Of a stretch of 64,000 bases of DNA, positions 35,817 to 47,227 are shown piece by piece; positions within the stretch are counted from its first letter, which is position 1; each line of letters starts with the position of its first letter. Location: contig JADNRY010000296.1 in the NCBI GenBank assembly GCA_015501585.1, positions 1-64,000 of the forward strand. The letters are read 5' to 3'. This DNA is from Rhodocollybia butyracea (lineage: Eukaryota > Basidiomycota > Agaricomycetes > Agaricales > Omphalotaceae). The position numbers and the translations under genes are program-made. Below the pieces are notes generated by a model. The model ran no database searches. It saw nothing but the letters and a program-made list of their open reading frames with translations, and was not told the origin of the DNA.

Positions 35817-38289
35817 TCAAAGATAATAACATCCCGGTACTGGCGCCGAAACCTCTGCACTTGAGAAACTGATATGCCCAATAGCTGGATTAGAGCTATC
35901 CGGGATTTTTGGAACCACGCCCCATTTTATAGGCTTGAGCGGATCTGAACCGTCCTCCGGTGGATGGCAAGCCGCAGCAATAGCTTTGCTACAACTCCCC
36001 GCTAGGGGCATATCGCATTGAAGGCATTTGAAACACCCTACAGCAAGGCAGCTCAGGACAAGAGACGCCCCAAAGATTATTGTTAGGATCATTGCCACTG
36101 GTGAATAGCCACAGCTGGTGATACTATTCGACTTATCAAGGACATAGCCATTCCAGAAAGTGACTGCAACAACAAAGATGCTCTGCGAGAGAAGCCAATG
36201 CAGGAGGGCTGAGTAAACTATTAATGGGACTCCGAAACGGATTGGTATGTTGAGGAAGTAGGTGGACCGCTGGTCACCATGAGGGTCAGAGACACGGAGG
36301 GGTTTTCGCGAATGGGCATACGACGACCATTCGAGTGCCAGAAACAATTTTGTGCAAAGGCTGTTGAAAACAAGGTATATCATGGAAAAAATAAGCTGCG
36401 GAAGATTGGCTAGTAGCACAGACGCTACAGTAGCCCCATATCCATGTGTTGGTATAGCCCAGCCAATAATAATGTTTCCAGAAGATGCTTTACCAATGCC
36501 AAGTTGCCAGAGGGATGAGAAGCCACGTAGGCCGTAAACATTGTCCAGTTCATGCAGAGCGTAACCTAAAAGGCCCAGGATGGTGGATAGAGCAAGAAGG
36601 AAGCTATTGAGACTTTGAGTTAATTTTTCGCTATGTGAACCATCCGGCTACTCACAGGAAACCCATCACGATCCAATGTCGCTGACTGGCTGTAGTCATC
36701 CATCTAGTTTTTCGAGGTTGATACATAATTGACAGAGATGTTGTGTCTTCATTTTTATCAAGGCCCCCAACATAACTTCGAGACACCAAAGACATGTCCT
36801 TTGTCAGTGGCTCAGGATTCTGGGTGAAAGATGCTATCGCATCTCCGAGGGTTACTAGAGGATTATCGCGCATTCTGGTGACCACAATTACCATACATAT
36901 TACCTTTACAATGTTGAAGGCAACGACGATGGTAAGAAGTGGGAGGTTGAATTGTAGCTGACACCTGGAAGCAGTTGTTTCGCTGAGGCAATACTGAACC
37001 TTCAAGAACTGAACCTCCGACTCGGAAAATGTGAGCCCCACTGCCATTATCCAATTGGAGGGATCGATTTCTCTCCACTCCGTAGAACAGCTTGTGACAC
37101 CTTCCTGACGTGGAATGCCGGAAGTAAAATCGCAGATCCAGTCAAATGGAGTGAGCCCCGGACTCAGGCCCCTGGATGCCACTGGAAACATGGAGCTATT
37201 GAGCTGATTAACAAAGGTGTTATTGGAGGTGTAGTCTCCCAACACTACAACTAAATCACGACGGTCGGAGAGAAAATCCATTGCATAAGTTTGGAGGCAA
37301 TCAGACGGGTTCAAGAGCTCCCAATTGAATGGTTCAATATCCGGACCTGAACAAGCGTATGTCTGGAGGCAACCAGATGGTCCTAGGGAGTTCCAGCTGG
37401 CGGGTTCAGCATCTGGACTTGAACAAGCCACGCGCTTCGGCGAGGCACACTCCCAGTTGAATGTCCAATTATTTTTGGGCAAGTCTTGCATTTCTGGTCC
37501 TTGTGCCAGATACCAATTGTAGTCATTAGCACTTATAGTCGAGAAGAAGGAAGAGTTGTAACTGGCATGTAAGTAAGCATATGTTAACATTGATAGGAGC
37601 AATATCACACACAAGAGGTGTAGGGGAATCGATGAGACGGAGAGTAAGATCCATAGCAAGCGCTTCCAGCCACCTGTATACTTAAGGTTGTGCATGCTCT
37701 GCAAGCCAATGTCAAGCCAAAGGCCTTTCTCATGAGCTCGATCAACTTCAGCTCGAGTAGGAGCAGAGAGACTCTGCATTACATAGTTGCTAGCACTGAG
37801 CAAGAGAGTACCGAGGACATTGATGACAAGATGTATCCCCAAGGTAACGCGGTCTACGGTGTTGCAATCGCCTTCGAATATCTGGGTTACGCCAATGCTG
37901 CCTCCTGTCTTTACAGCACAGAATAGCAGTATAATGAGATTTATCAGCAGAACGACACCAGCCTCGAGCGCTGCCATCCAGGCTCCAAAATGCCAACCCG
38001 TTGGCATACGAGAACGGAGTTCATTGTATTTTCGTTTCAACCGCTGCTGAAGACGGTTCCATCGCGTACTAGGTCGAGATTTGGGGTACGTATCCAGCTG
38101 CTGCTTCTCCGATGAGTTTATTTCCTGCTCCGTCGATGACGCGGACTCGCAGTAATCTTGCGAAGAAACAAATGTGTATGTTGAATTATTTTGTCGGAAC
38201 ACATTATCCAGAAAGCTGTAGTTTCGTCAGGCATGGCATAGTGATTCGTAAAAACGATCGGGTACAGACTGGGCGGTATCAGTGGTCAT
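35817..38289 (-). CDS. DUF6536 multi-pass membrane protein, copy D (intact, 771 aa)
   Basis: Exons 38289-38270, 38215-37613, 37561-36656 and 36603-35817 total 2316 nt. First-exon length, intron positions and phases match copies A-C. The protein has the DUF6536 core (VLGTLLLSASNY, SAPTRAEVDRAHEKG) and an outer domain with two Cys repeats (PDAEPASW...GCLQTYAC and PDIEPFNW...DCLQTYA). It also has the C-terminal helices and a normal family end (PVPGCYYL). Unlike A, B and C it lies on the minus strand, together with F3, so this pair was inverted. Length and completeness suggest a functional gene of unknown role. Confidence 0.9.
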
Positions 38290-38589
38290 TCTACCACGAA
38301 GTTGGGTCTAGAATGAGGGAGGAATGAGCAAAGGTGAGCGCACTTGAATTGTTCCCGGTTTTGTCGATGGTCGATATTTGTACTTAGCCATGTTGAAGAG
38401 ATTGATATCAGCTGAGCAATTGGTATAGTCGCCTATGGTTTTCTCTCCACTGATGTCAGATGTTCTTTCTCCCCTGAGTACGTGCTGGTGTGGAGCTTAT
38501 AGCAGTGTAAGTATACTGATCTCCACATTCATATTGCCCACAAAACGGGTGAAAAGTTACAACAGTGCAAGTGTACGTGACTGGGGGGA

Positions 38590-38890
38590 TACACGGGATC
38601 TAATTTTTATTTGAGGAGTTTCGTACGAGCACTGAAGAAAGGTTTTCTTCGCATCGCGAAGAGCAAGGAGAGTCACTTGGATAGGCCATCTCGGAAACAT
38701 AATCTTCGAGATCTTTATCAGCCAGGGCATCCTGACTCCGCGGCAGTAGCTGTGTAGGCTAACCCCTCCCGCTCCAGGGTAGCCGCGCCACACATGGTTC
38801 AAAGCAGAGGTCACGATCTACTTCATGTAGATAGTTCTTTGGAGCTCAAATTTACCCTGAAACATCTTGCGCAAGGTACATTGTCATTTG
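38590..38890 (-). pseudogene. F-box-like N-terminal remnant upstream of copy D
   Basis: On the minus strand VPCARCFRVNLSSKELS corresponds to the F-box family N-terminus. It is followed after a stop by D-L-C-F-E-P and, in shifting frames, by the 'DKDLEDYVSEMA' and 'CEENL' parts of the family. The order is preserved, but there are stops, frameshifts and a deletion of the F-box core. Only a decayed N-terminal third is left. Confidence 0.65.
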
Positions 38891-39249
38891 GAAGAGGTTT
38901 ATTTGGATAAGCGTCATAGCAGCCTGTCATAGCGCGTTTTGTACCAGGCGGTGTTACAGTTGGAGAAGGAGGACATGTTACAGACGGTAGCAGCGAGGCG
39001 CTGATGACAAAAAACCAGGGGAAAAAATTATACAATGCCACAGATTCAGAAGCCCATGAGTCGAAGAGGATCATTGGGGTACTCCTTATCATGCCTGCAT
39101 TTTCTCCCGTGTCCATTATGTACTTAATTTCAACAAGGTCACCTTTTGTGTGGGTAGACTGTACCGCTGGCATTGCTTCGTTTATTCTATATTTCCCGTC
39201 CACACTCGGTTTTCTTTTCCTAGTTGGGTTGGGAAGCCAGCTCATCGAA

Positions 39250-39560
39250 ACTTAGTATGTGCCTAATCGCGACGACCGAGTTTTCACATTCGTCCGGTCC
39301 AACCAGCCTATATCCAGCGGCATCGGCCAACACTATTACTAGAGCGCAGTCAATTCCTCCGATAGGCGGGATCGTGCTAAGTGGCTAAGTGGATAGTCCG
39401 ACTCGTCGAGGTCGACGAGAGGCATGACACGTGATAATTCTCTTTTATTTATGACGTAATTTTTAGTGGTTTTTTCAAGACCCGCCATCTTCGAGGCTTT
39501 CGTGTCAGTCTTTCTCTTGTTACTTTGTCTGAATACTCAAGTACTGGATCTCCACAATTA
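39250..39560 (+). repeat. LTR-like block, upstream copy of unit 1
   Basis: The block contains CGACGACCGAGTTT, then CCAGCCTAT, GGCGGGAT and a GAGGCTTTCGTG..AGTC stretch. The same order recurs at 40920-41270 downstream of the gag-like ORF. The two copies have diverged considerably, so exact termini cannot be set. Confidence 0.55.
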
Positions 39561-39748
39561 ATCTCCGTATTAAACGTTGAAGCTAAAGCGCTAAAGGTCC
39601 GTGGATCAATTCGATCAATCAAGTATCAACAACCTCCGTGTGCTTGTGCTCTTTCCAACGTTTTTGAACTTCTCAACTTTGACGTTACGAATACACGCGA
39701 CTAAAGAAACCAACATATAACAGACTGTCTAGCTATCGCGAGTGCACG

Positions 39749-40534
39749 ATGTCCAGTACACCTTCGTCAACGTCATCTCTGGATTTCACACCCTCGTCTC
39801 CTCTCTCTCCATCAACTCCTACATCGACAAACTCTCCCGATTCGCAGCCGACCCATGCGGTAAAGTCGTTGCATTTGGTGCCATCGCCACAAACGCCTCA
39901 TATGGCTGCTCAACAACAGAACTCGCGCTTACACTCAGCTCTTTCAACAATGCCAACTCAAACTACAATACTTCTCATTATTCCCATGCCGGTACTTGGT
40001 ACAGCTAACGCCCCTCTGTTCGAAGGTAAAGATACCGAGAGGTATCTCAAGAAGATTGTTCAGCATGGTGTCAGAGCTGGAATTACTGACAAAGACAGCC
40101 TCGTCGACTATATACTTGACTACTGTTCAGTCGAAGTCTATGAATTCCTCAGATATGTCCGGGAATTTGACCCAGAAGTACTCAACAGAACATGGCACAA
40201 GGCTTCAGATCGTTTAATTCGACTATATCCTGCGAAGCATGTTTCCGTCAACGACCTCAGGCGATATTGCTTGTCCCGCCACCCTTTCAATACAGAAGAT
40301 GATGTAGACAAATATCAGCTAGGTTTTCTAAAAATATCCAATACTCTTGTCAAAAGCGGTAGAATTACGAAGACATATGCTAACAAACTTTTTATGGAAG
40401 GTTTACCTCGACATCTCGCCAGCTGGATCAGAACTCGCGTACCAGAAGCTAATCGAACTGACACCAACCCTCCGACCATCGACACAGTCGTTGATCTCTT
40501 GTACGAGCGCCTCTGCAAAGACTTCATCGCTTAA
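39749..40534 (+). CDS. Gag-like retroelement protein (intact, 261 aa)
   Basis: The N-terminal 70 residues are Ser/Thr/Pro-rich. A helical domain follows that begins APLFEGKDTERYLKKIVQ and contains YILDYCSVEVYEFLRY and VVDLLYERLC. This resembles the capsid part of Ty3-type retrotransposon Gag in basidiomycetes. No zinc knuckle, protease, reverse transcriptase or integrase follows. It lies between two diverged LTR-like blocks, so it fits a terminal-repeat element with only gag. A second copy at 42176 is broken. A domesticated gag gene is an alternative. Confidence 0.65.
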   Translation: MSSTPSSTSSLDFTPSSPLSPSTPTSTNSPDSQPTHAVKSLHLVPSPQTPHMAAQQQNSRLHSALSTMPTQTTILLIIPMPVLGTANAPLFEGKDTERYLKKIVQHGVRAGITDKDSLVDYILDYCSVEVYEFLRYVREFDPEVLNRTWHKASDRLIRLYPAKHVSVNDLRRYCLSRHPFNTEDDVDKYQLGFLKISNTLVKSGRITKTYANKLFMEGLPRHLASWIRTRVPEANRTDTNPPTIDTVVDLLYERLCKDFIA

Positions 40535-40919
40535 AGCCTGCATCTCTCGAAGGCCCGCCAGAGTACCACAGATGCTGGGAGGGCATGATTCGGCGAACCA
40601 GACAACTCATGACCGTCACTCGACGCGAATCGTCCTCACGCAGTGACTCGTTTTTGGTTTTCCTTTAAATGCTCTGTTTTGTCTTCCTTTTTCTTCCCAT
40701 GTCCATTCATTCCTAGATCACCTTCGCACCGTCTTCTTTCGTTCATTCTTTACTTCCTCCGTCCACGCTCAGTACGTTCTTTTCATGATCTTATGAGTCT
40801 GGGGTCAGACCCACCCATCGATACTGTATAACGACCGATTGCAGTCTCTACTTGAATTTCTACTTCCAAAGTTCCGCTCCTTATTTTTCCGAACTAGCTT
40901 TTAGATTACTTAGCCTCAA

Positions 40920-41270
40920 TCGACTACACCAAGAACGCGACGACCGAGTTTCCCGCCTTTGTCCGGTCCACTAGCCTATCGCCAGTGGCCTTGTTCACCA
41001 CTGCGGGAGTGTTGTCAACTCCATTCGGTAGGCGTGATTGCACTAAGTGGATACCCAAGTTGGGTAGGGAATCTCGGGAAATTGCTTACCTGGAATAGTT
41101 GAGCGGGGTATGCTTTACTTCTGTTATGACATAGTTTTCGGTACTAAAAAGTGAAACGCAATTCAAGAATCATTCTAGTTTTCCTCCCAAAAACCCGTCT
41201 TTGAGGCTTTTGTGCCAGTCCTTCTCTCGTTATTTGTTGAAATACTTGTCTAGTACTGTTGATAGGTAAA
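40920..41270 (+). repeat. LTR-like block, downstream copy of unit 1
   Basis: This is the same series of blocks as 39250-39560, and it closely matches 43255-43465 plus 45411-45600 of unit 2. That shared sequence allowed the two insertions in unit 2 to be delimited. Confidence 0.6.
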
Positions 41271-41644
41271 CTTTTGCTATGCGCGTTGGATCATGACCTT
41301 CACTTCATTGCCCTGGAGCAGAGGAGGTCAGGACGTTATTGGCTCTGGGGACAAACTTGATCTCAAAGATCATGGCTTTGGAGAGGTGCTGATGACAAAA
41401 AACCTCGAAAAAAAAATTATACAGTGTCACAGATTCAGAAGTCCATGAATCGAAGATGATCGTTGAGGTACTATATCATACCTGCATTTTCTCCCCGTCC
41501 ATTATGTAAATTCAAGATCACCTTTCCAAGTGTAGATTGTAGCGTAGCTCTAGTGTGTCGGGTAGACTCAATTTCTTACTGGCGGTAGTTCAACTTGTGT
41601 CCCGATAACCTCGTCCTAGTTAGGTTGGGAAACCAGCTCATAGT

Positions 41645-41905
41645 ATGTGCCTAATCGCAGTGACCGAGTTTTCACATTCGTCCGGTCTATTTAGCCTATA
41701 TCCAGCGGCATCGGTCAACGTTGTCAACATTGGAGCGCAGTCAATTTCTCGAATAGGCGGGATCGCGCTAAAACGAGATTCAAGAGGCGTGACACGTGAT
41801 AAACTTCTTTGATGTAAGTGGTTTTTTCAAGACCATCTTTGAGGCTTTCGTGTCATCTCCGACTCTTTCTCCTGTTATTTTGTCTGAATACTCAAGTACT
41901 CGATC
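41645..41905 (+). repeat. LTR-like block, upstream copy of unit 2
   Basis: It aligns with 39250-39560 (AGTATGTGCCTAATCGC, then CGAGTTTTCACATTCGTCC). The leader behind it carries three to four tandem copies of GAAGCTT near 42087-42108. Confidence 0.6.
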
Positions 41906-42175
41906 TCCACAATCTCTGTATTAAACGTTAAAGCTAAAGGTGTGTGGATCAATTCAATAAGTATCAACAACCTCTGTGTGCTCGTGCTCTTTCAGATTAT
42001 CTATAGTCTTGTAACTGCTCTTTAGCTCGCAGGTGGCTGATTATCAATTGTTTGTAGAACCTCGGTTTTGAATCCCTCAACCTTGAAGCTTGAAGCTTGA
42101 AGCTTGACGTGTTACGGATACACGCGACTAAAGATATCAGCATACAACAGACTGTCTAACTATCGCCACTCTACA

Positions 42176-42953
42176 ATGTCTGTTACACCTTCGTCGTCGA
42201 CGTCATCTCTGAATCTCACACCCTCGTCTCCTCTCTCTCCTACATTGACAAACTCTCCTGATTCGCAGCCAACTTATTTGGTAAAGCCGATTCATTTGGG
42301 GCTATTCCCACAAGCGCCTGATACGGCTGCTCAACAACAGAACTCAGCTCCTTCGACAATTCCAACTCAGACTACATTACTTCTCATCGTTCCCATGCCG
42401 GTGCCTGGTACAACCAACGCCCCTCTGTTCGAAGGCAAAGATACCGAGAGGTATCTCAAGAAGATCGTTCAGCTTGGTGACGGAGCTGGAATCACTGACA
42501 AGGACAGCCTCGTCGACTATATACTTGACTACTGCTCAGTCGAGGTCTACGAAATCCTCAGATTCGGCCTGGAATTTGACCCGGAAGTAGCCAATAGAAC
42601 TTGGAAGAAGTTCCGATCGCCTAATGTGATTGTTTCCAGCGAAGGATGTCTTTATCAATGACCTAGAGGAATATTGCTTGTCCCACCGCTCTATCGAGAC
42701 GGATGAGGATATAGACAAATATCACCTGGGTTTTCTCAGGTTCTCCAATGCCCTTATTAAAAGAGGTATCATTACAGAGATGTATGCTAACAAACTTTTC
42801 ATTAGAGGTATCCCCAGAGATCTCGCTGAGTGGGTTTTTAATTTCCCACCGGAACCTAATCAGACTGGCCTTCCGACTATCGACAGAGTCATTGATCTCT
42901 TGTACCTGCGCCTTGCGAAAAGCCCCATCGCTTGGAACCCACGCTTCGAATAA
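42176..42953 (+). pseudogene. Gag-like protein, second copy (frameshift and stop)
   Basis: It is colinear with the intact gag-like ORF at 39749. Near 42610 one base is missing, and in the restored frame a TGA stands where copy 1 has CGA (Arg). That is a C-to-T change of the kind expected from cytosine deamination. The second half (LFPAKDVFINDL...) is open to 42953. Confidence 0.75.
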
Positions 42954-43465
42954 TGCAAATACCAGCATTGACAAAATAGCCAAGTCATTTAAAGCCTTAC
43001 ATACTTGATGTGATTGGTCCGCGCGCCAAACGCAGTGACTCGTCTTGGTGTTGTCCTCTTCGTCCCGCGTCCATTACGTATTCCAAAATCACCCCACCAC
43101 ATCGTTTTCTTTCGTTCATTTTTATTTACTCCCTCGTCTCTTTTTTTTTCTATTAGTCTGGGGTCAGACCCACTCATCGATACTTTATACAAACGATTGC
43201 AGTGTCTATTTGAATATCTACTTCCACTTCTTATTTTTTCAAGCTAGCTTGGGCTCAACCATACACCAAGAACGCGACGACCGAGTTTCCCGCCTTTGTC
43301 TGGTCCACCAGCCTATCGTCAGTGGCCTCGTCCACTACTGCGGGAGCGTTGTCAACTCCATTCGATAGGCGGGATTGCGCTAAGTGGATACCCGACTTGG
43401 GTAGGAAATCTCGGGAGACCGCTTACTTGGGATAGTTGAGCATGGTATGCTTTACTTCTGTTATG

Positions 43466-44591
43466 TATGCTGTTCAAAAGTGGGAAAAAATACCCACGCG
43501 CGCCGAAACTTTATTTCACGCAGAAACTATATTTCGCGCAGAAACTTTATAGTGTGCGGGCCAAAACTTTTCCTCAAATTCCTTTTGTTGCATTTCCTTT
43601 CAGTAATAGCTCATTAGATGTACATTTACTGTGCATCTACTGTACATCTACTACTTAATTGTTATTATATAGTCCATAATACCCTCGTAAACTTAGTGAA
43701 AAGCTATCAAGGGAACCGGTACAGCCACAATGTACGTGAGCTCATGCTTTGGCCGGCCAAAGCGATCGGGGGGCGTGCTCACATGATTGCTTAACCGCAC
43801 AGATCGAGTCAGCCTTCAGTGGCACGACCCGCCGACTCTTCACACTTTGGATAAGCTAGTTGTCTGAAATGGTGAATAAAGAATAGTAGATACTACTAAA
43901 CATGGTATATCTCAATGACCAATAAGTATAGATAAAGCTTGGTAGGGGCTCGAGCCTCGGCCCTGCGCTCCCCGAGCCCTGTCTGCCATCGAAGGCGAAG
44001 TTGCCGAAAAGACTGATTTTTGAATGTCACGCGACAATGAGCTATAAATCAAGCGGTGGTAAGACCGGCTCGAGCTACAGACTAAGCGGTGTAAGACCGA
44101 CTTTCCAGAACGCGTAGTGAAAGCTGAAAAATATTGATGGGCTGGACTTCTATGAAGAGTTGGTGATAAGGCAAAGGATAAGCGCCAATTCTCACGTCTG
44201 CCTATCTTATCCTCCGATAGGCGCCTTTGGCGGACCAATCTAATCCACTATCTTATGGCATCTTATCTAGCTAGTTATCTCGCACCTGACCTAGTCAGTT
44301 ACATCACCACCATTGCCCGCTCGCTTTGGCTGGCCAAAGCATGAGCTCACGTACATTGTGGCTGTGCCCACTTCTCTTGATAGCTTTTCACTAAGTTTAT
44401 GAGGGTATTATGGACTATATAATAACAATTAAGTAGTAGATGTACAGTAAATGTACATCTACTGAGTTAATACCGAAAGAAATGCAATAAAAGAATTTTG
44501 ACCAAAAGTTTCGGCGCGCGAACTATAAAGTTTCGGCGCGAAATAAAGTTTCGGCGCGCGTGGGTATTTTTTCCCACTTTTGAACAGCATA
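43466..44591. mobile_element. Long-TIR transposon with a 6-bp TSD
   Basis: The ends are inverted copies starting TATGCTGTTCAAAAGTGGG. The arms stay very similar for nearly 300 bp (43466 to about 43760 and about 44310 to 44591). They include small internal repeats of a CGAAACTTTATTTCGCGC type and a GATGTACATTTACTGTACAT palindrome. The flanks are GTTATG (43460-43465 and 44592-44597). I see no transposase in the 550-bp middle. The superfamily is uncertain. Confidence 0.8.
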
Positions 44592-44597
44592 GTTATG

Positions 44598-45410
44598 GGC
44601 CCTTAGCCCATGTCTGTACACGCCCAAGTACTTGGGACTTGATTGATGGGCGCTTAATGACATCAATCCCGTTCTATCCCGAGAATGAATACAAATACTG
44701 ATGTACGAGAGAGAAGATTTGGGTACTTACTGTTACTACAAGCTTTGGAAGTTGCTGGCCCTAGTAGGATCTGAGTAGGACTGTGCATTATCACAGGGAA
44801 GAAAATTCCAAGAAAAAACCAGTAATATTTCTCATTCAGAGTCATCCGCTTCAAAATCACTCAGGCTCCCAGTGAGAATAATTTTGAGAAAAATTGATAA
44901 TATTTTTACATCTCACTAAGTGATCTAAGTATCCGAGCCGCGCGGTTATCTAGAAAAAATAAAACCATTGCGGGACGAGACTTGAACTTGGACACGTCTT
45001 TGAGCAAAAAGTCGGACATGTAGCATTAACCACTTAGCCATCAGCATTTTCTTAAGGCTTTATCATTACAGAATCTTGAATAGTTCGGGTACCGGCCGGT
45101 AAATGGATTCTTCTGCCGCTGCCGATTTGTGAAATCTTGAAAACGATTGGCTAGGTCCTAAGTCAGATGCCGTAAAACGACTTAGGACTAAATGGCTTCG
45201 TTCGGGACGCACCGGCAACTTAGAATCAACTTGATTGTATGCATAGCGAGTTGAGTTTAAGCTAAGAAATGCATTTTCAGTGGAAAAATGGTGTACAGGT
45301 GACGAAGGTATATCTATATAATCTCTCTCTCTTTTCTTTTTTTTTTTCTCTTTCCCCAACTTGAAAAAACTTGATTTCCACGGCGCATGTACAGACTTAG
45401 GACATGAGCC
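44598..45410. mobile_element. Second transposon inserted at the right border of the first (8-bp TSD)
   Basis: The direct repeat TAGTTATG stands at 44590-44597 and 45411-45418. The first two bases of the left copy belong to the end of the older element, so this insertion is the younger one. The ends form an imperfect inverted repeat sharing GTCTGTACA[C/T]GC. An 8-bp TSD fits hAT/KDZ-type elements. The inside contains a tRNA-like pol III promoter on the minus strand and no ORF of note. Confidence 0.75.
44966..45049 (-). other. tRNA-like sequence with pol III A and B boxes (SINE-like)
   Basis: On the minus strand TGGCTAAGTGGTTAATGC (45040-45023) fits a tRNA A box, and GTTCAAGTCTC (44987-44977) fits a B box, at a spacing normal for tRNA-Ser/Leu types. 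TTTTATTTT follows as a possible pol III terminator. The two ends do not pair into an acceptor stem, so it is not a working tRNA gene. It may be a tRNA-derived SINE head or a decayed tRNA. Confidence 0.55.
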
Positions 45411-45600
45411 TAGTTATGACATAGTTTTCAGTACGTACTAGAAAGAGAAACGCGATTCAAGAATCATATTCTAGTTTTCCTTTTAAAAAACCCCAGAGTC
45501 TTTGAGGCTTTCGTGCCAGTCTTTTTCAGGCTCTCGTTCTTTAGTTTAAATAAGTACGGTCTACGTACTAGCAAGTGTTGACTTTGCCTACGCTATTCCA

Positions 45601-46494
45601 GTGAGGATCTAGCCAGCACGTTGCTATCTGATCTGAACATACCTCGAACTTGAATAACAAGTGGTACAGTACGTATTCAATGCAAACTGGTTAAACAGAC
45701 AAGATCACAGGATCGCCATCATGTACAACTGGAGGTTCGGGTATGAAAAGTTCACTACTGATCCTTAATGCTGCTTTGCAGCAATCCCCGACTCGAAGAT
45801 CAAGGGATGCTTTACATACTTGATCATGAGCCTCTACGTCACAATTCGCTGTATACACTGCTACCTAAGTAGTATAGCATGAGCGCAGAAGCATCATTTC
45901 ACTGAACAAATGTAACACCATTAGTTACAGTAAGTACATGCAAACATACTTCATTCGCTTTGCAGAGTCGGAGTTTGTATATATCGCCTCTTCTAACATT
46001 CCAGGAGCCACCCATCGGGTCAGTGCTGAACTGTTTTAAGTTATGTATCCAAAGGGTAAAGTCCCCAACATACATTATGGCCTATTTCTCTGTCGACTTG
46101 GCCAATGTCTGGGCATGTACAATGACATGAAGGTGGTGAGTTCCGCGCGCGCTTATGATTCAATTATTGGCGGAGTGATACTCACGATGACAGCTGTCTG
46201 CAAGCTATGGGCAAAAAGAGGGTATTGCTTGTCACTGATCAAAATCTCTTTTGCTGCTTGTTCCATCGGCATGATAATAGGGCGAAATCAATGCAGCCAG
46301 AATATAACAGGTTCTAGTTATGTATCTTATCACTTGCCTGAATAAAAGAATTTCGAAGATCTGGGAGTATTGCCGTAAGTAATGTTACTGGAGCATTGTG
46401 TAGCCCAGCAAGCCCAAGGGATTTCCTAACCTATGTGAAGATTGTATGTTATTGAATGCCAAATTTAAGGAAGTCGTTGTATTTGAGAATGTGG
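45601..46494. other. Region without a supportable gene
   Basis: One 100-codon frame (46043-46345) has neither domain nor paralog. AT-rich sequence between transposable elements. Confidence 0.4.
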
Positions 46495-46496
46495 TA

Positions 46497-47222
46497 CTAA
46501 GGGTGACAGGGATCTTCCGGCAACAGGGTACTTCCGATTTTTGAAAATCACTCGATTTTAAGTGCTACGCGCACTCCTCACCTTAACCCTGTTGCACAGG
46601 CATTAAACAGTCATAAATGTACTTGACTATCAACTCAAAGTAGTATTTTCTTGAGGGACAACGAGTCAGAGGTCAAGATGCTTGACATACTTATGCATGA
46701 CTTTACATCAAAGTACCAGGAACAGTACAAAGGCGAATAGAAACAACAGATAAAAGTAGATAGCAGCTATGAGGTTGTTGTTAAGATACCTTGTATCAAA
46801 TTTCTAGGGAGTTACACATAATTTGGGTCTTTAATGAATGACTAAAAACAAAAGGATCCTGGAGAGTGACAGCTTTGGCATCAGGAAGTATGCCGTCGTT
46901 CGGATAAACGAACCCGCTTGTTACATTTGTGAAAATATATTGCTTCTTGTAAATTCTCGACTGTGGGCCGGTTTGCCAGTTGATCTTGAGCTGCCGACGA
47001 ACGGCTTTTCCGCGACTCTCCTGTGACCAGGGTCCGGAAGTTTCTTGTTTTTCATCGGACATTGCCCGAGAGTCCAAGTATAACCCAGAAGCTCACCAAG
47101 TTTGGGATTTGAGGGTTCCAAGACGCTCCAAATCGATCTGTCTATTCAGAATTTTGATACGATAAGTATTTACAAAGTTATTAGCGATTTGTACAAAATC
47201 AGATGATCCCTGTCACCCTTAG
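46497..47222. mobile_element. TA-flanked MITE
   Basis: The 726-bp element has perfect terminal inverted repeats CTAAGGGTGACAGGGATC at both ends. It is flanked by TA (46495-46496 and 47223-47224), as for Tc1/mariner-type MITEs. No transposase is encoded. Confidence 0.75.
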
Positions 47223-47227
47223 TACAT

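Larger units (their letters stand above)
38985..41380 (+). repeat. Tandem unit 1 of a gag-only LTR-like element
   Basis: 38985-41380 is repeated in direct orientation at 41381-43465, with the end continuing at 45411 after two insertions. Each unit has a unique leader, an LTR-like block, a gag-like ORF and a second LTR-like block. The shared start reads GCTGATGACAAAAAACC in both units. Confidence 0.7.
43255..45600 (+). repeat. LTR-like block, downstream copy of unit 2, split by two transposons
   Basis: 43255-43465 matches the first half of 40920-41270, and 45411-45600 continues it from GTTATGACATAGTTTTC onward. The intervening 1.95 kb is two transposons inserted one after the other. Confidence 0.7.

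Noticed and set aside
42087..42108. Short tandem GAAGCTT repeats
   Set aside because: Real but tiny microsatellite-like expansion in the gag-unit leader; nothing points to a function.
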